Below are positions 33,467 to 42,476 of a stretch of DNA of 64,000 nt, piece after piece. The first letter of the stretch is position 1; each line of letters starts with the position of its first letter. The stretch lies in assembly GCF_014873755.1 (NCBI RefSeq), contig NZ_JADBEG010000001.1, positions 560,501 to 624,500 on the forward strand, given 5' to 3'. A program made the position numbers and the translations under genes. This DNA is from Amycolatopsis lexingtonensis (GTDB lineage: Bacteria; Actinomycetota; Actinomycetes; Mycobacteriales; Pseudonocardiaceae). The notes beneath the pieces were generated by a model. The model did not search any database, was not told where the DNA came from, and saw only the letters and a list, made by a program, of their open reading frames with translations.

Positions 33467-36400
33467 ATGTGGTCCCCGGGGGACGTCGTGCTCGGGGTCT
33501 ACGAGGTCCGTGACGTCGTCACGACCGGCGGCATGGGCCTGGTGTACCGGGTGTGGCACCGCCAGTGGGGGATGGAACTGGCGGTCAAGACCCCGCGCCC
33601 GGAGCTGGTCGCGTCCCCGGCCGACGTCGAGCGGTTCGAAGCCGAGGCGGAGACCTGGGTCGGGCTCGGCGCGCACCCGCACGTGGTGAGCTGCGCCTAC
33701 GTCCGCCGCGTCGACGGCACGCCCCGGGTGTTCGCCGAATGGGCCGGCGGCGGCAGCCTCGCCGACGCCGTCCGGGATCGCGCGCTCTACGCGGGCGGCC
33801 ACCGCCCGGCCGTGCGCCGGATCCTCGACCTGGCGATCCAGACCGCCTGGGGCCTCGGGCACGCGCACGCGCGCGGGGTGGTCCACCAGGACGTCAAGCC
33901 CGCCAACGTCATGCTCGACACCGGTGGCGCGGCGAAGGTCACGGACTTCGGCCTGGCCAACGTCGCCGGCGGCGAAGGCATGACCTTGGAGTACTGCTCG
34001 CCCGAACAGGCGCGGGGCGAGCACCTCGGCCCGGCGACCGACGTCTGGTCGTGGGCGGTGAGCGTGGTCGAGATGTTCGCGGGCGGGCCGCCGGCGATGT
34101 TCGGGCACGCGGCGGCGGGCGTCTTCGCGCAATTCATCGAGGCCGGTCCCGCCGACCCGGTCCTCCCGCCGGTGCCGCGCGGCGTCGCGGACCTGCTGCG
34201 GCGGTGCTTCGCCGAGGATCCCGCGGCCCGTCCCGCCGGCTTCGGCGAACTCGCCGACGAGCTGGCGGAGCTCTACCGCGCCACGGTCTTCGAGCCGTAC
34301 CCGCGGCAGCGGCCGGACGAAGCTCCGCTGCTCGCCGACGCGCTGTCCAACCGCGCGCTGTCCCTGCTGGACCTCGGGCACGCCGAGCAGGCGGACGAGC
34401 TGTGGGACGAGGCGTTGCGGGCCGACCCGCACCACCCGCACGCGACCTACAACCGCGGCCTGCGCCGGTGGCGGGCCGGCGCGCAGACGGACCGGCAGCT
34501 GCTCGCCGAGCTGGAAGCGGTGCGGCTGAGCCACGACGGCGACCGGACCGCCGATCACCTGCTCGCCGCCGTCCACATCGAGCGCGGGGACAAGGAATCG
34601 GCGCTGCGCCTGCTGGCAGACCTGCCCGACGGCCCGGACACCGCCGCCCGCGCCCTGCCGGACCGGAAGGTCACCGAACGGCCCGGCCCGGTCTTCGTCA
34701 ATCTCTCGGCCCCGCTCGCGCTGAGCGCCGACGGCCAGGTGGCCGCCGTGACGTTCCGGCAGCGGGAAGCCGAAGTCTGGGGGCTGCCGGAGGGCCGGGT
34801 GCGGTACAGCCTGGCGGGCCACGAGAACCGGCTCCGGTCGATGTCCCTGAGCGCCGACGGCCGGGTGCTGGCCTCCGCGGACGACGGCGGGCAGGTGCGG
34901 GTCTGGGACACGACGACGGGGGAGTGCACCCGGGTCGTGGACGTTCCGGGCGGGGTGGAAGCGGTCGCGATCAGCCCCGACGGGACCGTGGTGGCCGTGG
35001 TCTCCGGCGACGGATCGGTGCGGGTGCTGGGCGAGACCGTGGAGCTGCTCCGCGCCGGATCACCGGATTCCGAGTACGGCCGGGGCTGGGCGATCGCGGT
35101 CACCGAAGACAACGAGCGCGTGGTCGCGTTCGACGGCTTCGACTGGTCGCTGCGGGTGCTGACCCGCGCCGGCGAGGAGCTGTGGCGGGTCGGCGGCCTT
35201 CGGCACAACTGCGCGCTCAGCCCCACCGCCCGGTACGCGCTGTCGGCCACGCACGACGACAACGTGGTGCTGGTGGACCTGACGACCGCCGAGGTCACGG
35301 TCATCGGCAGCGCCCTGTTGTGGAACAAGGGTTTCAGCTGGCTGGCGGTCAGCGACGACGGCCGCACCGCGGTGAACACCTTCGACCTCCTGCTCCAGCA
35401 CTGGCGGCTGGACGAGGGCCGGTGCACGTTCACCACGACCGTCCACGCCCGCGACCCGATGACCGTCGCCGCGGACGCCGACGGGCGCACGGTGCTGACC
35501 CTGCTCGGCAGCCGCACCCCGCAGACCGTCCACACCACGGCCGTCGTCCACCTGCCCGAGCCGGGGCCCGCCGCGCCGTGGAGCTACGCCCGCCCGCAGC
35601 CGACCGACCGGATGGCCGGGGACGCGCTGATCGCCGCGGAAAACCTCGGCCTGGCCGCGGAGTACCTCGACACCGGCCGGCTCGCCGACGCCCGGCGGCA
35701 GCTGGACATCCTGCGCGCGATGCCGGCCTACCGGCGGCACCCGGAGCTGCGGATCCTGTGGCGGCGGGTGGGTGCGGTCAGCGAGCGGATCGCCCTCGCC
35801 GGGGTGTGGCCGTCCCGCCGGTTCGACGACGTCCTGCACGGCCACACGGCGCTCACCCGGAACGTGCACTACGCCTTCGCCGACTTCTTCAACCGGGCCG
35901 CGTTCCGGATCGTCGACCTCCGCACCGGGGACGTGGTCGCCGCGCCGGACGGCCACGAGCTGGATTTCTCGGACGTGACCGCCTGCGCGGACGACCGTCA
36001 CGTGCTCGCGGTGGACTCGGACGGCGCAGAAGTGCTGTGGGACCTCAGGACTGCCCGCCGCGCCGGCGTCGTCGTGCGGGACGACGCCGGAAACCCGGTG
36101 CTGAAGGACGAGAACCCCGCGTTCGAGTTCGTGCGGCGGGAGCTCAGCATCCTGCGCAACCGGCTGACGGGCCGTCCGCTGCACGGCTGGTCGGCGCGAG
36201 CGGACGAGCGGGTGGTGCTGTCGGGCTCGGTCGCCGTCCTGGTCAAGGACGACGGGGCAGCTCTGGTACTGGACGCCGACCAGGGCAAGCTCGTGCGCAC
36301 GGCGCGCGTCTACGCCGGCGGGCCGTCGGTGGTCGCGAGCGCCGACGGCCGGGTCCTCGTCGCCACCAAGCCCGGCTTCGACAACATCGGCGAGGTCGTG

Positions 36401-36685
36401 CTGTCGGTCGCGGGGTCGGCCGAGGCCGTGGCGAAGGTGGCGGACGACCGGGTGGTGTCCCTGGCGCTGTCCGCGGACGGCGACCTCCTGCTGACGGCGT
36501 CGCCCCGGCTGCTGCGCCTGTGGCACCTGCCGAGCGGCGGCCTGGTCACCGAGATCGAGTGCGACCAGGACGTCATCGACGTCGAGCTGTCCGCCGACGG
36601 GTGCGCCGCGGTGGCCGTCCTGGCGTACCGCCACCTCCAGTGCTGGGAGCTGGACTGGGACTACCGATCACCCGTACCCTCGTAG
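33467..36685 (+). CDS. Ser/Thr protein kinase fused to TPR-like and WD40-like repeats
   Basis: This 1072-aa protein has an N-terminal Hanks-type kinase (about 8-270). It shows a Gly-rich loop VTTGGMGLVYRV, Lys in LAVKTPRP, catalytic HQDVKPANVM (Gln instead of the usual Arg of HRD), TDFGLAN and SPEQARG. A tetratricopeptide-like stretch follows (LSNRALSLLDLGHAEQADEL). Then come beta-propeller repeats, seen from repeated LSADGRVLASADDGGQVRVW-type units, interrupted near residues 700-780 by a second helical segment. There is no transmembrane helix, unlike PknB types, so it is probably cytosolic. Its partner is the DUF7019-like protein upstream. Confidence 0.9.
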   Translation: MWSPGDVVLGVYEVRDVVTTGGMGLVYRVWHRQWGMELAVKTPRPELVASPADVERFEAEAETWVGLGAHPHVVSCAYVRRVDGTPRVFAEWAGGGSLADAVRDRALYAGGHRPAVRRILDLAIQTAWGLGHAHARGVVHQDVKPANVMLDTGGAAKVTDFGLANVAGGEGMTLEYCSPEQARGEHLGPATDVWSWAVSVVEMFAGGPPAMFGHAAAGVFAQFIEAGPADPVLPPVPRGVADLLRRCFAEDPAARPAGFGELADELAELYRATVFEPYPRQRPDEAPLLADALSNRALSLLDLGHAEQADELWDEALRADPHHPHATYNRGLRRWRAGAQTDRQLLAELEAVRLSHDGDRTADHLLAAVHIERGDKESALRLLADLPDGPDTAARALPDRKVTERPGPVFVNLSAPLALSADGQVAAVTFRQREAEVWGLPEGRVRYSLAGHENRLRSMSLSADGRVLASADDGGQVRVWDTTTGECTRVVDVPGGVEAVAISPDGTVVAVVSGDGSVRVLGETVELLRAGSPDSEYGRGWAIAVTEDNERVVAFDGFDWSLRVLTRAGEELWRVGGLRHNCALSPTARYALSATHDDNVVLVDLTTAEVTVIGSALLWNKGFSWLAVSDDGRTAVNTFDLLLQHWRLDEGRCTFTTTVHARDPMTVAADADGRTVLTLLGSRTPQTVHTTAVVHLPEPGPAAPWSYARPQPTDRMAGDALIAAENLGLAAEYLDTGRLADARRQLDILRAMPAYRRHPELRILWRRVGAVSERIALAGVWPSRRFDDVLHGHTALTRNVHYAFADFFNRAAFRIVDLRTGDVVAAPDGHELDFSDVTACADDRHVLAVDSDGAEVLWDLRTARRAGVVVRDDAGNPVLKDENPAFEFVRRELSILRNRLTGRPLHGWSARADERVVLSGSVAVLVKDDGAALVLDADQGKLVRTARVYAGGPSVVASADGRVLVATKPGFDNIGEVVLSVAGSAEAVAKVADDRVVSLALSADGDLLLTASPRLLRLWHLPSGGLVTEIECDQDVIDVELSADGCAAVAVLAYRHLQCWELDWDYRSPVPS

Positions 36686-36777
36686 CGCAAGACATCGGAT
36701 GACCAGCCCGGATCGCGGGCCAGTCCGCCGGCCGATGTGCCCCCTGCCGATCTGTCGTCAGGAAGGACACACCGACG

Positions 36778-37551
36778 ATGCCGAAATCCGTTCCGTGCGC
36801 CCTCGCCGTGGCCGCGCTCGCCGTGCTCGGCGTGGCCGCCCCCGCCGAGGCGGCTCCGCTCTGGCACCCGGACCCCGCCACCGACGGCCTGAAGGCCTTC
36901 GAGGGCATCGAGGCCGACCGCGGCCACCACCACCCCGATCGCAAGTACGTGGTCGTCGAGGGCGACCACTACCGCTTCAACATCTGGAAGGACGACCGCG
37001 ACACCACCGGCGGCGGCGACCGGCAGCGCACCGAGTCGAAGGGCATGGTGCAGAACGGCACCGCGCTCAAGATGCACGACGGCGAGACCTGGACGCTCTC
37101 CTACGAGATGTTCATGCCGGCCACGCTGCACGGCACCAGCAAGTTCACGCACATCTTCCAGACGAAGACCCCGTCGACCAACGGCGGCCCGTGGGGGACG
37201 CTGGACCTGACCCGCAGTGGTGGCAAGGAAGTGCTCAGCGCCCGCGCGTACGCCGATCCGGGCTCGCCGAGCATCGCGGCCGCGGACCTTTCGCCGCTGC
37301 GGGGCAAGTGGATCACGATCGAATGGACGTTCACGCCGGGCTCGAAGGGCAGGGCGGCGTGCGTCATCCGCAACGGTACGGGTCCGGGCGCGCCGGTCGC
37401 CGCGCAAGGCAGCATGACCAGCGTGAAGATCCCCGACCAGGGCGACTACGTCCGCCCGAAGTGGGGGATCTACCGCTCGGTCGAGAGCGCGTCGTCCGAC
37501 ATCCTCGACACCTACCTGCTGTTCCGGAACTACACGGCGGCCCGCAAGTAG
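36778..37551 (+). CDS. Secreted heparin-lyase-I-like polysaccharide lyase
   Basis: AGGAAGG precedes the ATG. A signal peptide (about 1-26) is followed by a 230-residue beta-jelly-roll-like chain with DRQRTESKGM, WTLSYEMFMP, FTHIFQTKTP, GKWITIEWTFTPG and RPKWGIYRS. This is the order seen in the heparin lyase I family. Bacterial members act on uronic-acid polymers by elimination. The actual substrate is unknown; the sugar-acid cluster 2 kb downstream would fit the use of its products. Confidence 0.75.
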   Translation: MPKSVPCALAVAALAVLGVAAPAEAAPLWHPDPATDGLKAFEGIEADRGHHHPDRKYVVVEGDHYRFNIWKDDRDTTGGGDRQRTESKGMVQNGTALKMHDGETWTLSYEMFMPATLHGTSKFTHIFQTKTPSTNGGPWGTLDLTRSGGKEVLSARAYADPGSPSIAAADLSPLRGKWITIEWTFTPGSKGRAACVIRNGTGPGAPVAAQGSMTSVKIPDQGDYVRPKWGIYRSVESASSDILDTYLLFRNYTAARK

Positions 37552-37590
37552 CCGTGGCGGGCGGCGGGCGTCCGGGGTGACACTGGCGGC

Positions 37591-38832
37591 ATGAAGGTCG
37601 TCGACGGGCAGCGGAGCGCGTACCGCCCGCCGACGCCGTCGCCGACGCCCTTGCGACGGGGTCCGGTGCTGGTCACGGCCGCTTTCGCCGGTCTCGGCGG
37701 CGCGCTGATCCCGGCCGCCGCGGTGCCCGCGCTCTGGCGGATCTGGCAGCTCTACGCGATGTTGTTCGGCGCGGTCGCCGCGGTCGAGGTCGTCGCCGTC
37801 GTCGCGGTGCTCGGGTGGCCGACGCGCAAGACGGCCCGCTTCGGCGCGCTGACGGCGTTCGCGGCCCTCGCCCTGTGGGTGCCCAGCCGTCCGCTGGGGC
37901 TGCTGGTCCGGCTCGATCCCTGGCAGCCGGCGGACACGGTGGTGGGCTTCACCGACTACGTGGCCGCCGGCCTGCAGGTCATCGCGCTGTTCGGGTTCCT
38001 AGTGGTGGCTCGCCGCCGGGCCCACCCGCGGCCGTCCGCGCTGCGGCGGGTGTCGGCGTGGATCGTGCTGTCCCCGGTGCTGCTGCTGGTCATCGCGACC
38101 GGCGCGGCGGGCACGGTCGCGGCCGGCGACGGCATTCGCGGCACCGGTGCCTCGGCCTTGCTCGACGGCGGCACAGTCGAGTACTGCCGCCCGGGCGGCG
38201 TCCCGCTGGCGATGGACCTCCGTCGTCCGGCCGGCCCCGGCCCGGCCCCGGTCGTGCTGTTCCTGCACGGTGGTGGCCTGCTTTTCGGCAACCGCAAGCC
38301 GTCCGGGCCGGGCGCGCTGCTCGCCGGGACGCGGCCGGACGAGCTGACCGCCCGCGGGTTCGCGGTCGCGTCGATCGACTACCGCCTGGCGCCCGCCGCG
38401 CGCTGGCCGTCCCCGCTCGAAGACGCCCGCTGCGCGGTCCGGTTCCTCGAGACGAACGCGACCGCGCTGGCGATCGACCCGGCGCGGATCGCGGTCTGGG
38501 GCACCGGCGCGGGCGGCACGCTGGCCGCGCTCGTCGCCCTCACCCCGGGCACGCACATCCGCGCGGCGGCGGCACTTGCGGCCCCGGCCGCCTTCACGGA
38601 CTTCCGCGGCATGGACACCTTGACGCGGGCGTCGGTGCTGCTGGCACTGGGCCGGGCCCCGGCGACTCTCCGGTCGGCGAGCCCGCTGACGTACCCGGCG
38701 GTGGGTGCACCCCCGTTCCTCGTGGCGGGCGGCTGGAAGTCGGCGGAGTTCGCCGATCACCTCCGGCAGGCGGGCGTCACGGTGACGACGTCACCGGACG
38801 TGGCCGCGTTCTTCGCCGCGGCGCTGCGCTGA
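37591..38832 (+). CDS. Membrane-anchored alpha/beta hydrolase fold protein with lost nucleophile
   Basis: The 413-aa protein has four or five N-terminal membrane helices (to about 175) and a C-terminal HSL-type esterase domain with the oxyanion motif FLHGGGLLFG and SIDYRLAPAARWPSPLEDA. The nucleophile elbow, normally G-D-S-A-G-G, reads GTGAGG: the Ser is Gly and the Asp is Thr. The usual final His motif is also not seen near the C-terminus (TSPDVAAFFAAALR). The domain probably does not hydrolyse esters and may be a binding or structural relic. Its downstream neighbour is the Imm8-like gene. Confidence 0.75.
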   Translation: MKVVDGQRSAYRPPTPSPTPLRRGPVLVTAAFAGLGGALIPAAAVPALWRIWQLYAMLFGAVAAVEVVAVVAVLGWPTRKTARFGALTAFAALALWVPSRPLGLLVRLDPWQPADTVVGFTDYVAAGLQVIALFGFLVVARRRAHPRPSALRRVSAWIVLSPVLLLVIATGAAGTVAAGDGIRGTGASALLDGGTVEYCRPGGVPLAMDLRRPAGPGPAPVVLFLHGGGLLFGNRKPSGPGALLAGTRPDELTARGFAVASIDYRLAPAARWPSPLEDARCAVRFLETNATALAIDPARIAVWGTGAGGTLAALVALTPGTHIRAAAALAAPAAFTDFRGMDTLTRASVLLALGRAPATLRSASPLTYPAVGAPPFLVAGGWKSAEFADHLRQAGVTVTTSPDVAAFFAAALR

Positions 38833-38849
38833 GCGGGCACACTGGTCCC

Positions 38850-39203
38850 GTGCGCGCCGAGATCAAGTGCCTGCTGACGCCGGACATCGACCCGGAGTCG
38901 TACGTCCCCGAAGACCCGGAGTGCTTCATGTTCCTGGTCCAGCTGATCGCCGGACCGGCGGGGGAGCCGGGCGAAGAGTCGTTCTGCTTCGAAGTCTGCA
39001 GCGCCGGGTGGCTGCGGGCACGGGCGCGGCAGGAGGGGCCGATCACCGGGCGGCACCACGTCGTGGTCGACCGGTTCGACTGGCCAGCGCTGGTCGCGTA
39101 CTTCGACGGGCTGGTGACCGGGTGCGGCGGCGCGGACTGGCACGAGGTCACCGCGAAGCTGAGCCGGTACGGGCTCTGGGAGTTCGAAGACTACCGAGCC
39201 TGA
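38850..39203 (+). CDS. Imm8-family-like immunity protein (117 aa)
   Basis: The GTG at 38850 starts 17 bases after the esterase-like gene. The protein reads AEIKCLLTPDIDPESYVPED, then FMFLVQLIAGPAGEPGEESF and FEVCSAGWLRARA, closely matching the pattern of Imm8 immunity proteins that protect against contact-dependent or polymorphic toxins. No toxin gene is next to it, so it is an orphan immunity gene that may defend against toxins of relatives. Assignment is from pattern memory. Confidence 0.7.
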   Translation: MRAEIKCLLTPDIDPESYVPEDPECFMFLVQLIAGPAGEPGEESFCFEVCSAGWLRARARQEGPITGRHHVVVDRFDWPALVAYFDGLVTGCGGADWHEVTAKLSRYGLWEFEDYRA

Positions 39204-39209
39204 GCGGCG

Positions 39210-39932
39210 TCACTCCCACACGACGACGTTGCGCCGCGTCGGGACCGACGTCGGGTCCGCGCTGAACAGCTCCGGTGACCGCGCCCGGATCCGCTCCACG
39301 TCCTCGAACACCGCCCGCAGGTGCCGGCGCATCGCCGTGCGCGCCACCGCGATGTCGCCCGCGCGGACCGCGTCGAGGATCTCCACGTGCTGGGTCGCGA
39401 ACTCCGCCGGGGACTGCGCGTCGTAGAGGCCGAGGCGGCGGGCGCGGTCGAGGTGGCCCTTGGCCGAGGCCACCGTCGTCCACGCGTTCGCGTGCCCGCT
39501 CAGCGTCAGCAGGCCCTGGTGGAACGCCTCGTCGAGGGCGAAGAACTCCTCGAGGCCGATGTCCGGGCGCCGTTGCCGCTCCAGGTTGGCCAGCAGGTCC
39601 TCGACGACGGCGTCGTCCAGCGTGGCGGGCAGGTCGTCCAGCGCCGCCAGCTCCACGGCTTCGCGCAGGAACTGCGCGTCCGCGACGCGCTGCGGGTCGA
39701 CCCGCGAGACGAACGAGCCGATCTGCGGGAACACCTGGACCAGGCCCTCGTCCGACAGCAGGATCAGGCCTTCGCGGACCGGGGTCCGGCTGACGCCGAG
39801 GCTCGCGGCCAGCTCGTTCTCCGACAGCGCGGCGCCGGGTGGCAGCTCGAGCGTCAGCACTTTGCGCCGCAGCGTCTCGTACACCGCACGCCGGTTGGTC
39901 CCGCGCTTGTTCCGTTCGGTCACCCTTGACAT
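39210..39932 (-). CDS. GntR/FadR-subfamily repressor of the sugar-acid cluster
   Basis: The ATG at 39932 gives 240 aa. The N-terminal winged helix has YETLRRKVLTLELPPGAAL, SENELAASLGVSRTPVREGL and EGLVQVFPQIGSFVSRVD. The C-terminal all-helical FCD-type ligand domain shows the metal-ligand pattern in LDEAFHQGL and later histidines. It is divergent from the mannonate dehydratase operon, and a perfect 14-bp palindrome lies between. It very likely represses the operon until a sugar-acid intermediate binds. Confidence 0.92.
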   Translation of the reverse strand: MSRVTERNKRGTNRRAVYETLRRKVLTLELPPGAALSENELAASLGVSRTPVREGLILLSDEGLVQVFPQIGSFVSRVDPQRVADAQFLREAVELAALDDLPATLDDAVVEDLLANLERQRRPDIGLEEFFALDEAFHQGLLTLSGHANAWTTVASAKGHLDRARRLGLYDAQSPAEFATQHVEILDAVRAGDIAVARTAMRRHLRAVFEDVERIRARSPELFSADPTSVPTRRNVVVWE

Positions 39933-39946
39933 CCTAGCCGACAGGA

Positions 39947-39960
39947 GCTTGTATACAAGC
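39947..39960. promoter_or_regulatory. GntR operator
   Basis: GCTTGTATACAAGC is a perfect 14-bp palindrome with the TTGTATACAA core typical of FadR-type GntR sites. It lies 15 bases from the regulator start and 20 bases from the manD-like start. Confidence 0.85.
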
Positions 39961-39980
39961 ACTGATGAACAGGAGATGGC

Positions 39981-41189
39981 GTGAGCACGATCGAACGCGC
40001 GGAGGTGCTCGTCACCTCGCCGGGCCGCAACTACGTGACGCTGCGGATCACCACGTCCGACGGCGTGACCGGCCTGGGCGACGCGACCCTCAACGGCCGT
40101 GAGCTGGCCGTCGCGAGCTACCTGCGCGACCACCTCGTCCCGCTGCTGATCGGCCGCGACCCGGCGCGCATCGAAGACACCTGGCAGTACCTCTACCGCG
40201 GCGCGTACTGGCGCCGCGGGCCGGTGACGATGACCGCGATCGCCGCCGTCGACACCGCGCTGTGGGACATCAAGGGCAAGGTCGCCGGCCTGCCCGTCTA
40301 CCAGCTGCTCGGCGGCCGCGCCCGTGACGGCGTGCTCGTCTACTCCCACGCCAGCGGCGAAGACGTCCCGGCCCTGCTCGACGACGTCGCCCGCTTCCGC
40401 GACCTCGGCTACCGCGCGATCCGCGCGCAGGCCGCCGTACCCGGCATCGCGGGCAGCTACGGCGTCCGCCACGGCAAGGTCTACGAGCCGGCCGCGACCG
40501 CGCTGCCCGACGAACAGCCCTGGAGCACCGAGGACTACCTCGACTTCGCGCCGACGTACCTGCGCGAGGTCCGCGAGCGGTTCGGCTTCGGCTTCCACCT
40601 GCTGCACGACGTCCACCACCGGCTCAGCCCGATCGAGGCCGCGCGGTTCGGCAAGGCCGTCGAGGACTGCCGGCTGTTCTGGATGGAAGACCCGACACCG
40701 GCGGAAAACCAGGAAGCCTTCCGGCTGATCCGGAGCCACACGACCACGCCGATCGCCGTCGGCGAGGCGCTCAGCTCCATCTGGGACGTCCAGCACCTCA
40801 TCACCGAGCAGCTCATCGACTACGTGCGCACCACCGTCGTGCACGCCGGCGGCATCAGCCACCTGCGCCGCATCTTCGACCTCGCCGCGCTCTACCAGGT
40901 GCGCACCGGCTCGCACGGCGCCACCGACCTCTCGCCGGTGACGCTCGCCGCGGCGGTGCACGTCGACATCTCCGTGCCGAACTTCGGCATCCAGGAGTAC
41001 ATGGGCTACGCCGACGAGACCGCGGAGGTCTTCCACGGCGGGCCCACCTACGCCGGCGGGATACTGCTGCCGTCCGAGGAACCCGGCCTGGGCATCGAAT
41101 ACGACGACGAAGCCGCGGAGAAGTTCCCCTACGACCCCCGGTACCTCCCGGTGGCGCGCCGCCTCGACGGCTCCGTCCACGACTGGTGA
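39981..41189 (+). CDS. manD: D-mannonate dehydratase (ManD/RspA type, enolase superfamily)
   Basis: This 402-aa protein has the metal ligands and catalytic residues of the ManD group: Asp210 and His212 (HDVHHR), Glu236 (WMEDPTP), Glu262 (VGEALSS) and His312 ([10 protein letters not shown]). A Tyr at about residue 160 (GSYGVRHGK) matches the residue expected in the extended loop. It should dehydrate D-mannonate to 2-keto-3-deoxy-D-gluconate. Length and residue numbers agree with those I recall for characterised ManD enzymes. Low-activity relatives use D-gluconate, so substrate is not certain. The GTG start overlaps no upstream gene; the stop overlaps the next start. Confidence 0.88.
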   Translation: MSTIERAEVLVTSPGRNYVTLRITTSDGVTGLGDATLNGRELAVASYLRDHLVPLLIGRDPARIEDTWQYLYRGAYWRRGPVTMTAIAAVDTALWDIKGKVAGLPVYQLLGGRARDGVLVYSHASGEDVPALLDDVARFRDLGYRAIRAQAAVPGIAGSYGVRHGKVYEPAATALPDEQPWSTEDYLDFAPTYLREVRERFGFGFHLLHDVHHRLSPIEAARFGKAVEDCRLFWMEDPTPAENQEAFRLIRSHTTTPIAVGEALSSIWDVQHLITEQLIDYVRTTVVHAGGISHLRRIFDLAALYQVRTGSHGATDLSPVTLAAAVHVDISVPNFGIQEYMGYADETAEVFHGGPTYAGGILLPSEEPGLGIEYDDEAAEKFPYDPRYLPVARRLDGSVHDW

Positions 41190-42445
41190 CGGCGATGAAG
41201 CGGCTCAACTCGTCCACAGTGGACATCCCGCGGGCGACACGGCCCAGGATCGTCCACTTCGGACTTGGTGCGTTCCACCGCGCCCACCAGGCCGTGTACA
41301 CCGAGGCGCCGTGGGGGATCGCCGCGGTGGCCCCGCGCTCCACGGACGTCGTCACCGCGCTGCGCGAGCAGGATCTCCTCTACACGGTGACCGACACGAC
41401 CACCCGCGTCATCGGCTCGATCGTCGAGGCATTGCACCTCGGCTCGGACGCCACGCGCGTCGGCGAGCTGCTCGCGTCCCCGGACGTCACGGTCGTGACG
41501 CTCACCATCACGGAGAAGGGGTACCGCAGCGGGCCCGTCATCGGCGCCCTCGCCGCCGGGCTCGCCGGCCGGTTCCGGCGCGGCGGCGCGCCGATCAACG
41601 TGATCTCGTGCGACAACATGACCGGCAACGGCCGCGTGCTGGAGCGCGCCGTCCGGGAGTCCGTGACCGGGCCCGGCCGCGACGAAATGCTGGCCTGGCT
41701 GGCGGAATCGGTCGCGTTCCCGTCCACTGTGGTCGACCGGATCGTCCCGGCCACGACCCCGGAACACCGCGCGCAGGCCGCCGAGGCGCTCGGCCTCGAC
41801 GACGCCGTGCCGGTGTTCGCCGAGCCGTACCGCCAGTGGGTCCTCGAAGACGCGTTCGCCGCCGAGGTCCCGCCGTGGGACGGCGCCCGGTTCGTGCCCG
41901 ACGTGACCCCGTTCGAGCAGCAGAAACTGCGGCTGCTCAACGGAACGCATTCGGCGCTGGCCTACCTCGGGTCCGCGGCCGGGTACGAGACGATCGCCGA
42001 CGTCCTCGCCTCCGACTGGGGCGAGAAGTTCGTCCGCGGCTTCGGCGCCGAAGCCGCGGCGGTGCTGCCCGGCGAGCACGGGCCGTACGTCGACCAGCTC
42101 GTCGAACGGTTCCGGAACCCGGCGATCCGGCACCGGCTGAGCCAGATCGGCTCGGACGGTTCGCTGAAACTGCCCGAACGCTGGTTCGGGACCCTCCGCG
42201 ACACCGGCAGCCAACCCTTGCTGGAACTCGCGCTGGCCGCCTGGGCGCGGGCCACGGAACCCGGCGCGAGCACCGGCATGACCGACCCCCGGTCCGGCGA
42301 GCTGGCCGCCTGCTGGAGCGCCACCGACGACGTCGAGGCCGTCCGGCGGCTGCTGCGGCTGATCGACGCGCCCGACCTCGACTCCCTTCCGAAAGCCGTC
42401 GCCACGCACCTGCCCGCGCTGCGCGCCGGGCGCGTCGAACTCTGA
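41186..42445 (+). CDS. Mannitol dehydrogenase family oxidoreductase (UxuB-like)
   Basis: The start at 41186 (GTGA) overlaps the manD stop; an ATG at 41195 is possible. The 419-aa chain has the family signature region [16 protein letters not shown] and [17 protein letters not shown], with catalytic Lys in the [20 protein letters not shown] region. In this context it probably reduces fructuronate to mannonate (or the reverse) with NAD(H). Mannitol or altronate oxidoreduction are alternatives. Confidence 0.88.
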   Translation: MTAMKRLNSSTVDIPRATRPRIVHFGLGAFHRAHQAVYTEAPWGIAAVAPRSTDVVTALREQDLLYTVTDTTTRVIGSIVEALHLGSDATRVGELLASPDVTVVTLTITEKGYRSGPVIGALAAGLAGRFRRGGAPINVISCDNMTGNGRVLERAVRESVTGPGRDEMLAWLAESVAFPSTVVDRIVPATTPEHRAQAAEALGLDDAVPVFAEPYRQWVLEDAFAAEVPPWDGARFVPDVTPFEQQKLRLLNGTHSALAYLGSAAGYETIADVLASDWGEKFVRGFGAEAAAVLPGEHGPYVDQLVERFRNPAIRHRLSQIGSDGSLKLPERWFGTLRDTGSQPLLELALAAWARATEPGASTGMTDPRSGELAACWSATDDVEAVRRLLRLIDAPDLDSLPKAVATHLPALRAGRVEL

Positions 42446-42476
42446 CCCCACCGATCACGAGCAACGGAGCACAGTG

